The translations under genes were made by a program, and so were the position numbers. The notes beneath the pieces are model-generated. The model ran no database searches and was not told where the DNA came from. It was given only the letters and a program-made list of their open reading frames with translations. Below are positions 10,340 to 19,373 of a stretch of DNA of 46,247 nt, in pieces (position 1 is the first letter of the stretch; the number at the start of each line of letters is the position of its first letter). The DNA lies in contig CAYVMO010000026.1 of NCBI GenBank assembly GCA_964452645.1, positions 1 to 46,247 on the forward strand, written 5' to 3'. This DNA is from CAYXTW01 sp964452645 (GTDB lineage: Bacteria; Zixibacteria; MSB-5A5; GN15; PGXB01).

Positions 10340-11587
10340 ATGAAAAAATTATCATTGCTTTTGGTCTGTCTTTTAATGCTCGGCGCGCTTATTGCCGGCT
10401 GTGGAAAGGCAGTGGAACCGCAGGTCCCGGGCGATAATCTGGAAGCGGAAATTTCCGGGCTTGAAGATGCCGCCATGAAATCCGGCACCTATGCGCCACC
10501 CCCATCGCCGCTGGTAACTGTTAATGTTGGGGAGGAAAGCTTAAACTTCTGGCCTTACACTGGTACTGACTTTTCCTCTGATCCCGAATGTCCCATAAAT
10601 CTGATTTTTTTCGGTTTGGCCGATCCCCGCGATATCCGGGCCGCCCTTTTTTCTTTGGATGGCGACCGTTCGGCCGCGGGCTTTCCTGATGTGCCACCTT
10701 TCAATGATACCTGGCAGGATGCAATAGGATTTGTGGAGACAGGTTTTGGCGGCGACGGAGGATGGTCGGGCAGTTCGATTCAATTGTCCTGTGGAAATTA
10801 CGGACCGGCTCGGTTTCATTTGCGGCTGTTTCGTATGGGAAAATGGACCGTGGCCAATGTTCATTTTGAAATATTGATTCCGGGAACTACTGATCATCAG
10901 GTAATAAGCTGGGAACTGGCCGAACAGTTTGTCATTGCCGATCTTATGCGGAGTAGTTTGCTGGATCAGGATATTCCGATGATCCCCACCGATGCCATTA
11001 ATGAAGCGCCATTCAAAACCATCCCGGCCATTATTTATAACGGCCTGCCCCCCGACCTCAGATATGCTATAGGCGGTCCGATGGATGATGTGGATGATGA
11101 CGTTCCGATCGGTACTGACGGACATGCCGTTATTTTGAATCTGGCGGATAAAGTGGATTGGACTGCGGAAACATACCAGAAAGATTTTGTTCTTGAATTC
11201 GACCAGACCATTCCGAAACCGTTTTGCTCTACGAGTCCGATGGATTATGTCTACGTTCAAGGGCCGGTCTATATGAGCCAGACAATAACTCTTGGTGATA
11301 ATGGTGTATACCAGATGTTATTCGCCGCGCATGGGGAACTGAGTGTTACCCCGGTGAATCCGATGACCGGTGAGCCGACCGGCGAAACATTAGTAGCCAA
11401 CGCGCGTGAAAATTATAAGAGTACATTAACAGATAAACTCTCCTCAGCATCAAGCATGTTATTTCAAAAGATTATCCCGGCTTCGGATCCCGCGGGAGGA
11501 CAGCTATTTAGATTTCTGCATGTGAGTTCGAGCGGCACCAATATCGCCTGGGAAGATACAAAATGCCCGTTCGCCGAGATGGAATAA
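10340..11587 (+). CDS. Predicted outer-membrane lipoprotein of unknown function
   Basis: 415 residues from the ATG at 10340. The N-terminus is a classic lipoprotein signal: MKK, hydrophobic stretch, and lipobox LIAGC with Cys21 as the lipidated residue. GGAGG at 10329-10333 supports this start. An in-frame ATG at 10265 also has a GAGGAGAG site and would add 25 residues before the signal, which would be unusual. The mature protein is acidic and beta-rich, with no motif I recognise. It is transcribed from the -24/-12 promoter at 10198 and ends in a strong terminator at 11629, so it is a single-gene unit. Its partner in regulation appears to be the unit at 11863. Confidence 0.8.
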   Translation: MKKLSLLLVCLLMLGALIAGCGKAVEPQVPGDNLEAEISGLEDAAMKSGTYAPPPSPLVTVNVGEESLNFWPYTGTDFSSDPECPINLIFFGLADPRDIRAALFSLDGDRSAAGFPDVPPFNDTWQDAIGFVETGFGGDGGWSGSSIQLSCGNYGPARFHLRLFRMGKWTVANVHFEILIPGTTDHQVISWELAEQFVIADLMRSSLLDQDIPMIPTDAINEAPFKTIPAIIYNGLPPDLRYAIGGPMDDVDDDVPIGTDGHAVILNLADKVDWTAETYQKDFVLEFDQTIPKPFCSTSPMDYVYVQGPVYMSQTITLGDNGVYQMLFAAHGELSVTPVNPMTGEPTGETLVANARENYKSTLTDKLSSASSMLFQKIIPASDPAGGQLFRFLHVSSSGTNIAWEDTKCPFAEME

Positions 11588-11628
11588 ACGTCTAAATTCA
11601 TGCTGAACCGAAAGCATCACGGCAAAAC

Positions 11629-11664
11629 AACTCGACCGGAAAATAAAACCGGTCGAGTTTTATT
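11629..11664 (+). terminator. Intrinsic terminator after the lipoprotein gene
   Basis: Perfect 11-bp stem AACTCGACCGG / CCGGTCGAGTT (11629-11639 and 11649-11659) with a 9-base loop, followed by TTTATTTATT. It lies about 40 bases after the stop codon of the lipoprotein gene. Confidence 0.9.
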
Positions 11665-11809
11665 TATTGGTATAATTAATATATCCTAAGTCATTTGATA
11701 TTTTATATCCATCCGGGTAAAGTAAGTATCCACGGTTTAAGCTAATCCAAAAATCCTCATGCCTTCCTAACTCTTTATGCTCCTAGGGATTAATACGCCA
11801 TCCTTACTT

Positions 11810-11825
11810 CGGCATTGAGGTTGCT
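11810..11825 (+). promoter_or_regulatory. Sigma-54 (-24/-12) promoter for the outer-membrane-protein gene
   Basis: CGGCATTGAGGTTGCT has GG at 11811-11812 and TTGC ending at 11824, spaced exactly 10 bases, as sigma-54 requires. Predicted start is near 11836, placing the ribosome site AAGGAGG of the next gene in a short leader. It differs from the promoter at 10198 at only two positions over 16 bases. Confidence 0.7.
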
Positions 11826-11862
11826 TAGTACATAATTGAACAAATTTAAAAAGGAGGAAAAG

Positions 11863-12666
11863 ATGTTTAAGATAATTAAATCCATATCGAATACTCTAAC
11901 GCATTTCGCCTTTGCATCATTCATACTTGTATTGCCCATCGGTTATTATTATGAAAATTCTGATTCAACAGACTTAGTAGTCGGTCTGCATGGCGGTAAA
12001 GGGCAGGTCGCAACAGTCCTGCGCGGGTGCGACGGCGGTGTGATTAGCAGCGAAGGCCATAAATTTAGTGATGTTAGCGGTTCCGCATATATCTCCATTC
12101 CGCCCGGTAGCCAATCACCCCTTATTTTGGGCATCCGAGGAGGAAGCTGGGAAACGAAAGTGCAACTTATAGACTATTATACGGCTGAAAAGTATCAGAA
12201 AAAGGTCAGACTGACTTATTTTAATCCCAACATAAACATAGAGACCAAATACTTTGGCTTCGGATTTGGACAGTTTTCCGGAAATTTTAAATACAAGTTC
12301 GACGACTATGATTATATCCATGATTTTGGAGTTAATAATTCAGATAATGTAAAATTCTCGGGGCATCTTCGTTTCGGAAATGTTGAACGCTTTTATATTG
12401 CTATCAGTTACGCCGAAAATACTCCATTAATATCAGGTGGGGGGCTTTTGGATTTAGGCCTCGGCTACAAAATCGGCAAATCAGTCTATATGTTTACCGG
12501 ACTTGGGGCTGGATTCTATGATGCATCAGGATTTGCCCAGCAAATCAGATTCAAACCATCAAGAAATCTGGCATTAGATTTTGCATTCAGGCTCGGTTCA
12601 TCTGCTGGTATATCGGAATCTGGCGTATCGGGCGGCGTTATCTATCAGTTGGGCCTTTTTAAGTAA
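11863..12666 (+). CDS. Predicted beta-barrel outer-membrane or envelope protein, unknown function
   Basis: 267 residues. The ATG at 11863 has AAGGAGG at 11851-11857; an upstream in-frame TTG at 11836 coincides with the predicted transcription start and is rejected. The N-terminus has a hydrophobic segment (about 12-28). The second half is made of alternating glycine/aromatic strands (YFGFGFGQFSGNFKYKF, GGGLLDLGLGYKIG, YMFTGLGAGFY) typical of a small outer-membrane barrel, though the last residue is Lys rather than Phe. I do not recognise the family. It is followed after 53 bases by a radical SAM gene, probably in the same transcript from the -24/-12 promoter. Confidence 0.75.
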   Translation: MFKIIKSISNTLTHFAFASFILVLPIGYYYENSDSTDLVVGLHGGKGQVATVLRGCDGGVISSEGHKFSDVSGSAYISIPPGSQSPLILGIRGGSWETKVQLIDYYTAEKYQKKVRLTYFNPNINIETKYFGFGFGQFSGNFKYKFDDYDYIHDFGVNNSDNVKFSGHLRFGNVERFYIAISYAENTPLISGGGLLDLGLGYKIGKSVYMFTGLGAGFYDASGFAQQIRFKPSRNLALDFAFRLGSSAGISESGVSGGVIYQLGLFK

Positions 12667-12719
12667 ATAGCATAATAAAGCGAAGAATCAAACACGATGG
12701 CAAAAGGTACAAACTTACG

Positions 12720-14042
12720 ATGAAAATAAAGCTGATTGCACCACATAATCATAATGAGATCAATTCATCAAGTGCCGAGTCATTTAAGATTCAAAGGCTA
12801 AGTCTGCCAATTCTCGCAGCATTGACTCCTTCCGAGCATGAGACTACAATTGTCGATGAGGCTTTCGTCCCTGATAACATAAGCGAGGATGTCGATTTGG
12901 TCGGTATCACGGTCCTGACGGATCTGGTAAATAGGTCATATTATCTGGCGGATCAATATCGAAATCGCAGTGTGAAGGTCGTTCTGGGGGGAATGCATCC
13001 AACCGTATTACCTGCGGAAGCGCTTGAACATGCCGATGCGGTAGTTGTGGGTGAGGGTGAGAAGGTTTGGCCAAGTGTTGTTTCTGATGCCGTCTCCGGT
13101 AAAATGCAAAAAATATATCGTGCCGAGAGAGCGACCGATCTTTATGACCTGCCGCGACCACGTCGTGATCTTTACACAACGCCTTTACACAGAGGATATA
13201 CTCCACTGGCCTGTGCCGTTGAGACCTCGCGAGGCTGTCCTTATGATTGTGAGTTTTGTTCCATTAAGCGGGTGATGGGGCACGGATATAGAATAAGGCC
13301 GGTCGAAGATGTTATCGCCGAGATAAATGCCGTCGATATCCCCTATCTTTTTTTCGTCGATGATTCATTCGGTTTAAATCGAAAAGTCACCAAAAAACTC
13401 CTTCGTGAGATGATACCTCTAAATCGGAAGTGGGTAGGTCAGGGAACAGTGTCGCTTGCGAAGGATTCGGAACTATTGAATTTAATGAGACGTTCAGGAT
13501 GCATGGCGCTCTTGATTGGGTTTGAGTCAGTCCAGAAAGATATTCAAAACAGCATGAAGAAAATCAGCAGCTCGGGAATTGATTATTCCGAGGCAATTCG
13601 CCGCTTTCATGATGAAGGCATCGCAATCCTGGGAGCATTTGTCTTTGGACTCGATCATGAAAACAAGGATATATTTAATCAGACGCTGGAATTCCTGATT
13701 AAACACCGACTTGATGGTGCTCAGCTTCGTACCGTGACTCCCTATCCCGGAACCGGTCTTTATGCTCGTTTTCTCAGAGAGGGGCGACTGATAGAACCTG
13801 ATTGGTGGCTTCGCGGCTATTCTTCCGCAGATATCCTGTTCAGGCCAAAAGGAATGACGGTTGATGAACTTCGCGCTGGTGTCGAGCATGTGAAAAGAAA
13901 GACTTACTCCGCAGTCTCAATAATCAAAAGATTCTTTGGCATGAGTCCGAAAAAAAGATCCTCACTGGGCTCTCGAATATATTTGGGATTCAATTGGGCG
14001 ACACGGAGACGGTATTTTAAGGAACTGAATCGCAAGTTGTAA
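12720..14042 (+). CDS. B12-binding-type radical SAM enzyme
   Basis: 440 residues. The N-terminal half (about 1-140) has a Rossmann-like cobalamin-binding fold without a clear DxHxxG: VGITVLT at 61-67, then LGGMHPTVLPAEAL at 89-102 and VVVGEGE at 108-114. The radical SAM core starts with CPYDCEFC (Cys173, Cys177, Cys180), which binds the 4Fe-4S cluster that cleaves S-adenosylmethionine. ETSRGCP just before it is typical of the class. The C-terminal region to 440 is basic. Class members methylate or rearrange lipids, hopanoids, bacteriochlorophylls and antibiotics; the substrate here is unknown. It follows a sigma-54-controlled envelope-protein gene, hinting at an envelope role. Confidence 0.9.
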   Translation: MKIKLIAPHNHNEINSSSAESFKIQRLSLPILAALTPSEHETTIVDEAFVPDNISEDVDLVGITVLTDLVNRSYYLADQYRNRSVKVVLGGMHPTVLPAEALEHADAVVVGEGEKVWPSVVSDAVSGKMQKIYRAERATDLYDLPRPRRDLYTTPLHRGYTPLACAVETSRGCPYDCEFCSIKRVMGHGYRIRPVEDVIAEINAVDIPYLFFVDDSFGLNRKVTKKLLREMIPLNRKWVGQGTVSLAKDSELLNLMRRSGCMALLIGFESVQKDIQNSMKKISSSGIDYSEAIRRFHDEGIAILGAFVFGLDHENKDIFNQTLEFLIKHRLDGAQLRTVTPYPGTGLYARFLREGRLIEPDWWLRGYSSADILFRPKGMTVDELRAGVEHVKRKTYSAVSIIKRFFGMSPKKRSSLGSRIYLGFNWATRRRYFKELNRKL

Positions 14043-14583
14043 AATATATTGTCTTCACTCCACCAAACATCACAACTATTTTCACGTAAATGAAAGGTCG
14101 ACGTAGATTTTCCTCCATGGAGGAATTTCAATTGACGGGTAGACTGCTCCCTGAGTCCTGGTCCATTTCAGATGAGAGAATTTTTTTTCACCTCGATTTT
14201 ATGTAATCCATTGCAAATCAACAAGATAAAGAAAGCAGAAGAGGGGCTCTGTCTCCTGTTCCCCCATCCCTTTCGAAAAATCAGGTTATAACCCTCAATA
14301 ACTTAGAATAACTTGAAACGCCGGATGTCACGTATTTGTCACGGCAGGTTCAGAACGCTAAACTACATGTATTCTCAAATTCCACCCACAATTAATTTGG
14401 AGTTAACTTATTTTGTATTTCCCCAAATTGCCTACCATAGCGTTGTGGTATCATCAGTTCAATGTAAGATCATGGCACTATGAGATTATATTTTATAATA
14501 TTCCCAATTACTTTATTGATCGACAATTTCCTATCTAGTATTTTCCGGACTATAGATTTCTCAATTTCATATAGACCCGCGGC
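14043..14583. other. Gene-free stretch between convergent genes
   Basis: About 540 bases between the radical SAM gene (plus) and the kinase-fold/BON gene (minus). I see no supported gene, no clear T-tract terminator, and no repeat shared with other parts of the window. Confidence 0.5.
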
Positions 14584-15405
14584 TCAACCGAATGTCACTT
14601 TAACTTCCACATTTTTGATTATTTCAGCCCCCGCAAGAACAGATTGGATATCGGCCTCTCTGGTTTGGTTGGCATCCGGAGGAAGACTACCACTCACTAT
14701 TACTTTCCCGGTAGATGAATCAGCGTCCACATCAAGATCCAGTGCCTTGGTTTTGGTCGATCTCAAAAGATAGGTTTTTACTATGGTGGCCAGGTGCAAG
14801 TCTTTTAATATTTTCAGAGATTCCTTGGTCGGTTGAAACGGCTCTTTTTTTACCTCGGTAACAACCATTTCAACGGCATCATCGATGCTTATTCTTTCCA
14901 GGTTCAGAACCAGATCGAAGAAAATCGTATCAATGACTTCGGCATCGTAAAGGAACTGGGTCCAGAGTCTTCTCCTGTTATCCATATCCTTTATCTTTTC
15001 GATGGCTCCCTCTCTGGAAATCCCTTCCTCTTCCATCAGCATTTTGACCCTATCGCCGAGAGGGGCATTGACCCGGACCCTGAGCACAAAGGGAACTTCA
15101 TTAAGAAGGATATGGGCGAGATTTCCATGGTAAATGATAGAACCCTCCACCGCAAAGTCCAGCAAAGCCGTCTTAAAGCAGGTCAGGTAGTGCATTCTTT
15201 CATCAGATCGTTCATGCCAGTAACCGGGTGGATGCAATTCCATAATATCCTTTTCGCCCAAACCGGTTTCCTCTATTCCATAATGTCGGGCGGCGTCAAT
15301 TACCTCCTCACGGCTGATGACTTTGTATCCCAGCCGATCCTTGAGACCCTCAGCCAGCTTTTTGGTGGCGAAGAGGGAGCCTCTTGATATTGCTATGACA
15401 GACAT
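14584..15405 (-). CDS. Cytidylate-kinase-like protein with C-terminal BON domain
   Basis: 273 residues from ATG 15405, which has AAAGG eight bases upstream; a GTG at 15414 lies inside that site. Residues about 1-190 resemble the cytidylate-kinase-like family (ISRGS start, then a nucleoside-kinase-like fold). The usual glycine-rich P-loop after ISR is replaced by GSLFATKKLA, so ATP binding is doubtful. Residues about 205-273 (LDLDVDADSSTGKVIVSGSL onward) look like a BON domain, a fold that binds membranes or ligands. It lies 237 bases downstream of the DsrE gene on the same strand, so it may be the last gene of the Hdr operon or have its own promoter. Confidence 0.75.
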   Translation of the reverse strand: MSVIAISRGSLFATKKLAEGLKDRLGYKVISREEVIDAARHYGIEETGLGEKDIMELHPPGYWHERSDERMHYLTCFKTALLDFAVEGSIIYHGNLAHILLNEVPFVLRVRVNAPLGDRVKMLMEEEGISREGAIEKIKDMDNRRRLWTQFLYDAEVIDTIFFDLVLNLERISIDDAVEMVVTEVKKEPFQPTKESLKILKDLHLATIVKTYLLRSTKTKALDLDVDADSSTGKVIVSGSLPPDANQTREADIQSVLAGAEIIKNVEVKVTFG

Positions 15406-15641
15406 ATGTATCACCTTTCACTTAATTATTTTAAATTTTCATTAGTTGTCCATACCGAGGGTTCCTGTCTTAAATATGCGGGCCACTGCCGGTTGGTATG
15501 TGTCTAACCGCTTTCAGGTGCTGTCAGCGTCACGACTGGTTGCCAAACACCGATATTAGGTCATTTCCGTAGGCATGTTATAGTCTGCGGGACTAATATT
15601 ACAACGCGACATAATTTGACACCAACCATTAACCCTCAAAA

Positions 15642-16016
15642 TCAGTAGGTCATAACATTGGTTGCCTCCAGTATCTCCATAACGGCCCTGGCAGCCTTAA
15701 CCGGCTGAGCAATTTTCACCAGCATATCCGGCGTTATATGCCGTTCCTGAATGCATGGCGTACAGATAAGAAGTGTCCCACCCTGCTCGATGAAAGATTG
15801 TATCAAATCCCTGAGGGGCGGTAATCCGGCCGCAAAAACATGTTCATAACAACCTTCTTTGGCAAGAAAGACAGCCCCCCCCTGAAGCATGATAGTTACC
15901 TGTACCTCCATGACCAGGGCGGCATTGCCGATAACAAAAGGCAAACAGGCTCGCTCCGGATCTTCAGGGCCGTGGGTTCCAAAGATAACGAGCTTTTCTC
16001 TTTTCTCTTCACTCAT
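15642..16016 (-). CDS. DsrE/DsrF-like sulfur-carrier protein
   Basis: 124 residues with the DsrE fold: a VIFGTHGPEDPERACLPF first strand-helix, then a late strand carrying LLICTPC. Cysteines are at 24, 56, 85 and 88; the CTPC pair (85, 88) is the likely sulfur-carrying site, as in other DsrE-like proteins that accept persulfide from TusA. It is the last closely spaced member of the Hdr-like operon; the gap from the HdrB-like gene is 76 bases. The presence of DsrE and TusA at opposite ends of one Hdr operon is the main reason to connect the operon to sulfane-sulfur chemistry. It could instead have lost activity. Confidence 0.85.
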   Translation of the reverse strand: MSEEKREKLVIFGTHGPEDPERACLPFVIGNAALVMEVQVTIMLQGGAVFLAKEGCYEHVFAAGLPPLRDLIQSFIEQGGTLLICTPCIQERHITPDMLVKIAQPVKAARAVMEILEATNVMTY

Positions 16017-16092
16017 AGTTTCACCTTGTATAGATGTTTGGGGCTTTTTTTCGGTTTTTAGGAATTCATTTTAGAAATGCTAGAATCTGTCA

Positions 16093-17085
16093 TTACATCA
16101 GGATACCCTCCGCAGGTTGAGGTTCGCCACAATAAGCTTCCACCAGGTATTCGGAAATATCATTTACTTCAATATTTTTGTCCTTAGCCGCATGTTTAAG
16201 ATTAATCAGACAGATGGGACACATAGCGACTATGTTGCCTCCGGCGGCGGCCAGCTGATCTATTCTCTTTTCGGCGATCGCCTGCGCCTTACCGGGAAAA
16301 AATGATTCAATCGGACCTCCGCAGCAGTGCGTTAACTTCCCGGCCAGGTCCGGCTCGATGATTTCTGCTCCGCCTTTGCTGAGCAGGAAGCGGGGTTCGC
16401 TGACGATATCCTCATAACGAGCATAGACGCAGGAATCATGAATAGTTATATTGCGGTCAAGAGCCCGGGGGGCCTCGATTTTGCTGTCAACGAGTACTTC
16501 AAGATAGCTTTTTACTTCCAGATCATAGCCGGGAACATATTCCGGATAAACGCTCCGGAGCATATTGGTGGTGTGGGGATCGACAGTGATAACCGATTTG
16601 ACGCCGTTATGTTTAAAAACCTCGAATACTCGCTGAGCGTGTTGCTTGAAGGCGTCATCCACGCCTGCGTCGTGGACCAGCGCCCCGGAGTACATTTCTT
16701 CTTCATAGAGATAGCCAAAATCGACCTTGGCCGCCTGCAGTAACCGTGCAATTTTGCGCAGAATATCGTTGTACTGCTTTACTTGATCGGAATCAGTTCG
16801 AGCCATAAACCAGGCCAGATTAATAAATTTATTTACGAACCGTCCCAAACCAAAGAATTTTGTAATCCAGGAGTTTTCGAAAAACGCCATTTTGTCTGCC
16901 AGCGCTGATATAGCCGGTATTAACTGATACATATGACCAGTATAGAGGACTGTTTCCCCCTCGCGGGGGATGTTTAATCCCTGCGCCCACCTGGTCGTAG
17001 TACGAGGGGATAATTTAAGAACGCTTTTCCTCTTCAGCAGGTTATCAACCAGTATTCCCAGAACGTATTGTGTCGGTAACGGCAT
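16093..17085 (-). CDS. HdrB/HdrD-like CCG-domain iron-sulfur protein with only one intact CCG motif
   Basis: 330 residues. The C-terminal CCG domain is complete: Cys219 in HDSCVYAR, Cys254-Cys255 in HCCGGPIESFF, and Cys289/Cys292 in CPICLINL. These residues hold the noncubane 4Fe-4S cluster used by heterodisulfide reductases. The first CCG domain, which in HdrB/HdrD has a second set, is degenerate: the stretch near 47-60 (VLYTGHMYQLIPA) has no cysteine. The protein would therefore carry one catalytic-type cluster, not two. It starts 3 bases after the HdrC-like gene. Its likely role is disulfide- or thiol-linked chemistry at the end of the Hdr electron chain; the substrate is unknown. Confidence 0.87.
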   Translation of the reverse strand: MPLPTQYVLGILVDNLLKRKSVLKLSPRTTTRWAQGLNIPREGETVLYTGHMYQLIPAISALADKMAFFENSWITKFFGLGRFVNKFINLAWFMARTDSDQVKQYNDILRKIARLLQAAKVDFGYLYEEEMYSGALVHDAGVDDAFKQHAQRVFEVFKHNGVKSVITVDPHTTNMLRSVYPEYVPGYDLEVKSYLEVLVDSKIEAPRALDRNITIHDSCVYARYEDIVSEPRFLLSKGGAEIIEPDLAGKLTHCCGGPIESFFPGKAQAIAEKRIDQLAAAGGNIVAMCPICLINLKHAAKDKNIEVNDISEYLVEAYCGEPQPAEGILM

Positions 17086-17088
17086 AGT

Positions 17089-17400
17089 CTAATTCCTCGA
17101 TAGTCCAAAGACTTTTCGGTTAATATAGCCGCGGAGTGTCCTGACATTTTCCGCGATGTTAACTTTGGCAGGGCAGTTTTGCTCGCACATTTTGCACATG
17201 AGGCAGGAAAAGATTGTCTCCTGATTTTCCAAAACCTTATCTTCCACGCCGATTATCACGTAGCGAAAGAGCTGTCGGGGCAGAATATCCAGTCCCATCG
17301 GACAAACAGCGGTACAAACACCGCAATTCATGCAAGCTGTGGCGTTAAAAGATTCCGCGGTTTTTATTTCGTCAATAAATCTTAAATCTACTCTGGTCAT
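17089..17400 (-). CDS. HdrC-like 2x[4Fe-4S] ferredoxin subunit
   Basis: 103 residues. Two classical cluster motifs: CMNCGVCTAVCP (Cys23, 26, 29, 33) and CLMCKMCEQNCP (Cys66, 69, 72, 76). Length and spacing fit HdrC, which carries electrons from HdrA to the HdrB-type catalytic subunit. It is flanked by the small winged-helix gene (9 bases upstream) and the HdrB-like gene (3 bases downstream), the usual HdrC-HdrB neighbourhood. Confidence 0.92.
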   Translation of the reverse strand: MTRVDLRFIDEIKTAESFNATACMNCGVCTAVCPMGLDILPRQLFRYVIIGVEDKVLENQETIFSCLMCKMCEQNCPAKVNIAENVRTLRGYINRKVFGLSRN

Positions 17401-17409
17401 AAGATATCC

Positions 17410-17649
17410 TTATTTCACCGGTCGATATTTATAAAAGCCTTCATCGTTGGGTTTGCCGACCTCTTCGATAATACCATATCTCCACATTGTCATTATCCAG
17501 AACATGACATCAACTGCGGGATGTTCGAGCACCTCGGCAATTTCAGGAATAGTCGCGGGTTCCGCTCCTAACCGGGAAAGAATACGCTCTTTCATAACCA
17601 TTTCATCCCTCATAATCTCACCCAGGTCCCGATTGATTTGATTTTTCAT
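17410..17649 (-). CDS. Small winged-helix-like protein in the Hdr operon
   Basis: 79 residues. The ATG at 17649 shares a base with the stop of the HdrA gene (TGATG), so the two are translationally coupled; a TTG at 17655 would add two residues. Helical segments around 18-60 (ERILSRLGAEPATIPEIAEV) suggest a winged helix-turn-helix fold of the kind that senses or binds nucleic acid or protein. It has no cysteine and no metal motif. Position in the middle of the operon suggests a structural or assembly role in the complex rather than operator binding, but this is a guess. Confidence 0.75.
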   Translation of the reverse strand: MKNQINRDLGEIMRDEMVMKERILSRLGAEPATIPEIAEVLEHPAVDVMFWIMTMWRYGIIEEVGKPNDEGFYKYRPVK

Positions 17650-19373
17650 CAGCAAACCTCTTTAATGAGCGAATCAATCATGGCAGTTATCTGGACATCA
17701 GTGTACCCCTTAATATCGATTGCGTCCCGAGGACAAAGCGGCACACAGGCCCCACCTCCTTTACACAGGGAAGGTATAACCCTGGCCACCTCTTTGCCGT
17801 CGGTGGAGACTTTCTCAATGGCGTTATAAGGGCAAGCTTTGGTACATTCATCGCACCATTCACATCGCTCCGGATCGATTCTGGCAATGAGAGGTTCGAG
17901 ATCGACGTATCCTTTCATCAGCAAAGCGGCGCTTTTGGAAACGGCCGCCATTGAGGACGTGACGCTTTCGGACAATGTTTTGGGTCCCTGGGATGCTCCG
18001 GCAATAAATACGCCATCGATGACCGTCTCCACCGGTCTGAGTTTGGGATGAATTTCATTGAAAAAGCCATCGGTGCCGATCGGAAGCTTCAAGATATCGA
18101 CCAGTTTCTTGTTTTCTCTGGGAATCATGCCGGTTACCAGTACCAGCAGGTCAACATCGATTTCAAACTCCTCACCGTGAGTAAGCTGGTCTTTTACCGT
18201 AATGCGTACCTTATCCCCGGCAGAGGCCACTTGGGGAAAGTCATCGTCAGCATACTTGATAAAAACCGAGCCGTTATTAAGGGCGCAGTTGTAGAGAAGT
18301 TCATACCGGCCGTAAGTTCTCATATCACGGTACAAATGAAATTGATGAATCGACTTATCTTTTTTGCCAACTTCAAGGGAGGCATGCACGGCCGCGGTAC
18401 AGCAATAACGGGAGCAATAGAGATTTGGATTCTCCATTTCCTGCGGCTGGCGACTGCCGACACAATAAATGTAGGCGATATCTTTAATGGTTCGTCCCTG
18501 ATAGGTGAGAGAACCGTTTGAGTTATCCAGCAGTTTTTTGAAATCGGGAAGAGCCACAACTCCCTGCAGGCCGTAGCCAAATTCATTCTGAGAGGGCTGG
18601 TAAGCATCAAAGCCGGTGGCGACAATGATTGTCCCGACATTGAGAGATATTTTCTCTTTTCTTTTGACCTGGACGACTACAGAGAAGTCACCAACACTAC
18701 CACCTTTTTCTATCAGTTCGGCGCTGGTGAAAATCGTAATATTCTCTCTCCGTTTAGCATCATTATAAAGCATTCCTATAAGATCTATGCCTTTTCGGTT
18801 ATTGGGGTACATGGGGCCGAATTTTTCGGTCCAGCCGCCGACCTCGGCCTCTCTCTCAATAACATATACAGACAGCCCCATATCAGATAGGGACAGGGCG
18901 GCGCGTAATCCCGCCACACCGGCACCGATGACAAGAACCCTTGGGGCAGTCTCGATTCTCATGGTGGAAAGAGGTTCGGTCAGGGTGCATTTAGCTATTC
19001 CCGCTCGTACCAGTCGGATACCTTTTTCGGTGGCACGTTCCTTATCATGCTGATGAGCCCAGGAATCCTGTTCTCTGAGATTAACCTGAACATACTGATA
19101 AGGATTCAATCCGGCCCGTTCCGCCATGGCCCGGAATGTGAAGAGGTGCAATTTCGGTGAACAGGAGGCAACCACCAGACCGTCAAGATCATTGGTCTTG
19201 ATGTCCTCTATCATTTCCTCCTGGGCGGCATCGGAACAGGCAAACATGGTTGTTTTAGCAATCGCCACGCCGTCGTCACGGCTAATAGCATCTTTGACTT
19301 TTTCAACATCAACATAGTCGGAGATATTTCCGCCACAATAGCATATATAAACGCCGATTTTTCTACCGGTCAT
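17649..19373 (-). CDS. HdrA-like flavoprotein (heterodisulfide reductase subunit A family)
   Basis: 574 residues with the full HdrA plan. The N-terminal iron-sulfur region has Cys11 and Cys13 (ICYCGGN), Cys46 and Cys71. The FAD domain starts with GAGVAG at 150-155. The characteristic insert follows: YCVGSR, then YCSRYCCT at about 337-344. Two C-terminal 4Fe-4S motifs are CEWCDECTKACP and CKGGGACVPLCP. HdrA carries the FAD that splits or relays electrons in Hdr complexes. Its start overlaps the stop of the chimeric gene by four bases (ATGA), so the two flavoproteins should be made in equal amounts and probably act together. The electron donor is unknown. Confidence 0.92.
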   Translation of the reverse strand: MTGRKIGVYICYCGGNISDYVDVEKVKDAISRDDGVAIAKTTMFACSDAAQEEMIEDIKTNDLDGLVVASCSPKLHLFTFRAMAERAGLNPYQYVQVNLREQDSWAHQHDKERATEKGIRLVRAGIAKCTLTEPLSTMRIETAPRVLVIGAGVAGLRAALSLSDMGLSVYVIEREAEVGGWTEKFGPMYPNNRKGIDLIGMLYNDAKRRENITIFTSAELIEKGGSVGDFSVVVQVKRKEKISLNVGTIIVATGFDAYQPSQNEFGYGLQGVVALPDFKKLLDNSNGSLTYQGRTIKDIAYIYCVGSRQPQEMENPNLYCSRYCCTAAVHASLEVGKKDKSIHQFHLYRDMRTYGRYELLYNCALNNGSVFIKYADDDFPQVASAGDKVRITVKDQLTHGEEFEIDVDLLVLVTGMIPRENKKLVDILKLPIGTDGFFNEIHPKLRPVETVIDGVFIAGASQGPKTLSESVTSSMAAVSKSAALLMKGYVDLEPLIARIDPERCEWCDECTKACPYNAIEKVSTDGKEVARVIPSLCKGGGACVPLCPRDAIDIKGYTDVQITAMIDSLIKEVC

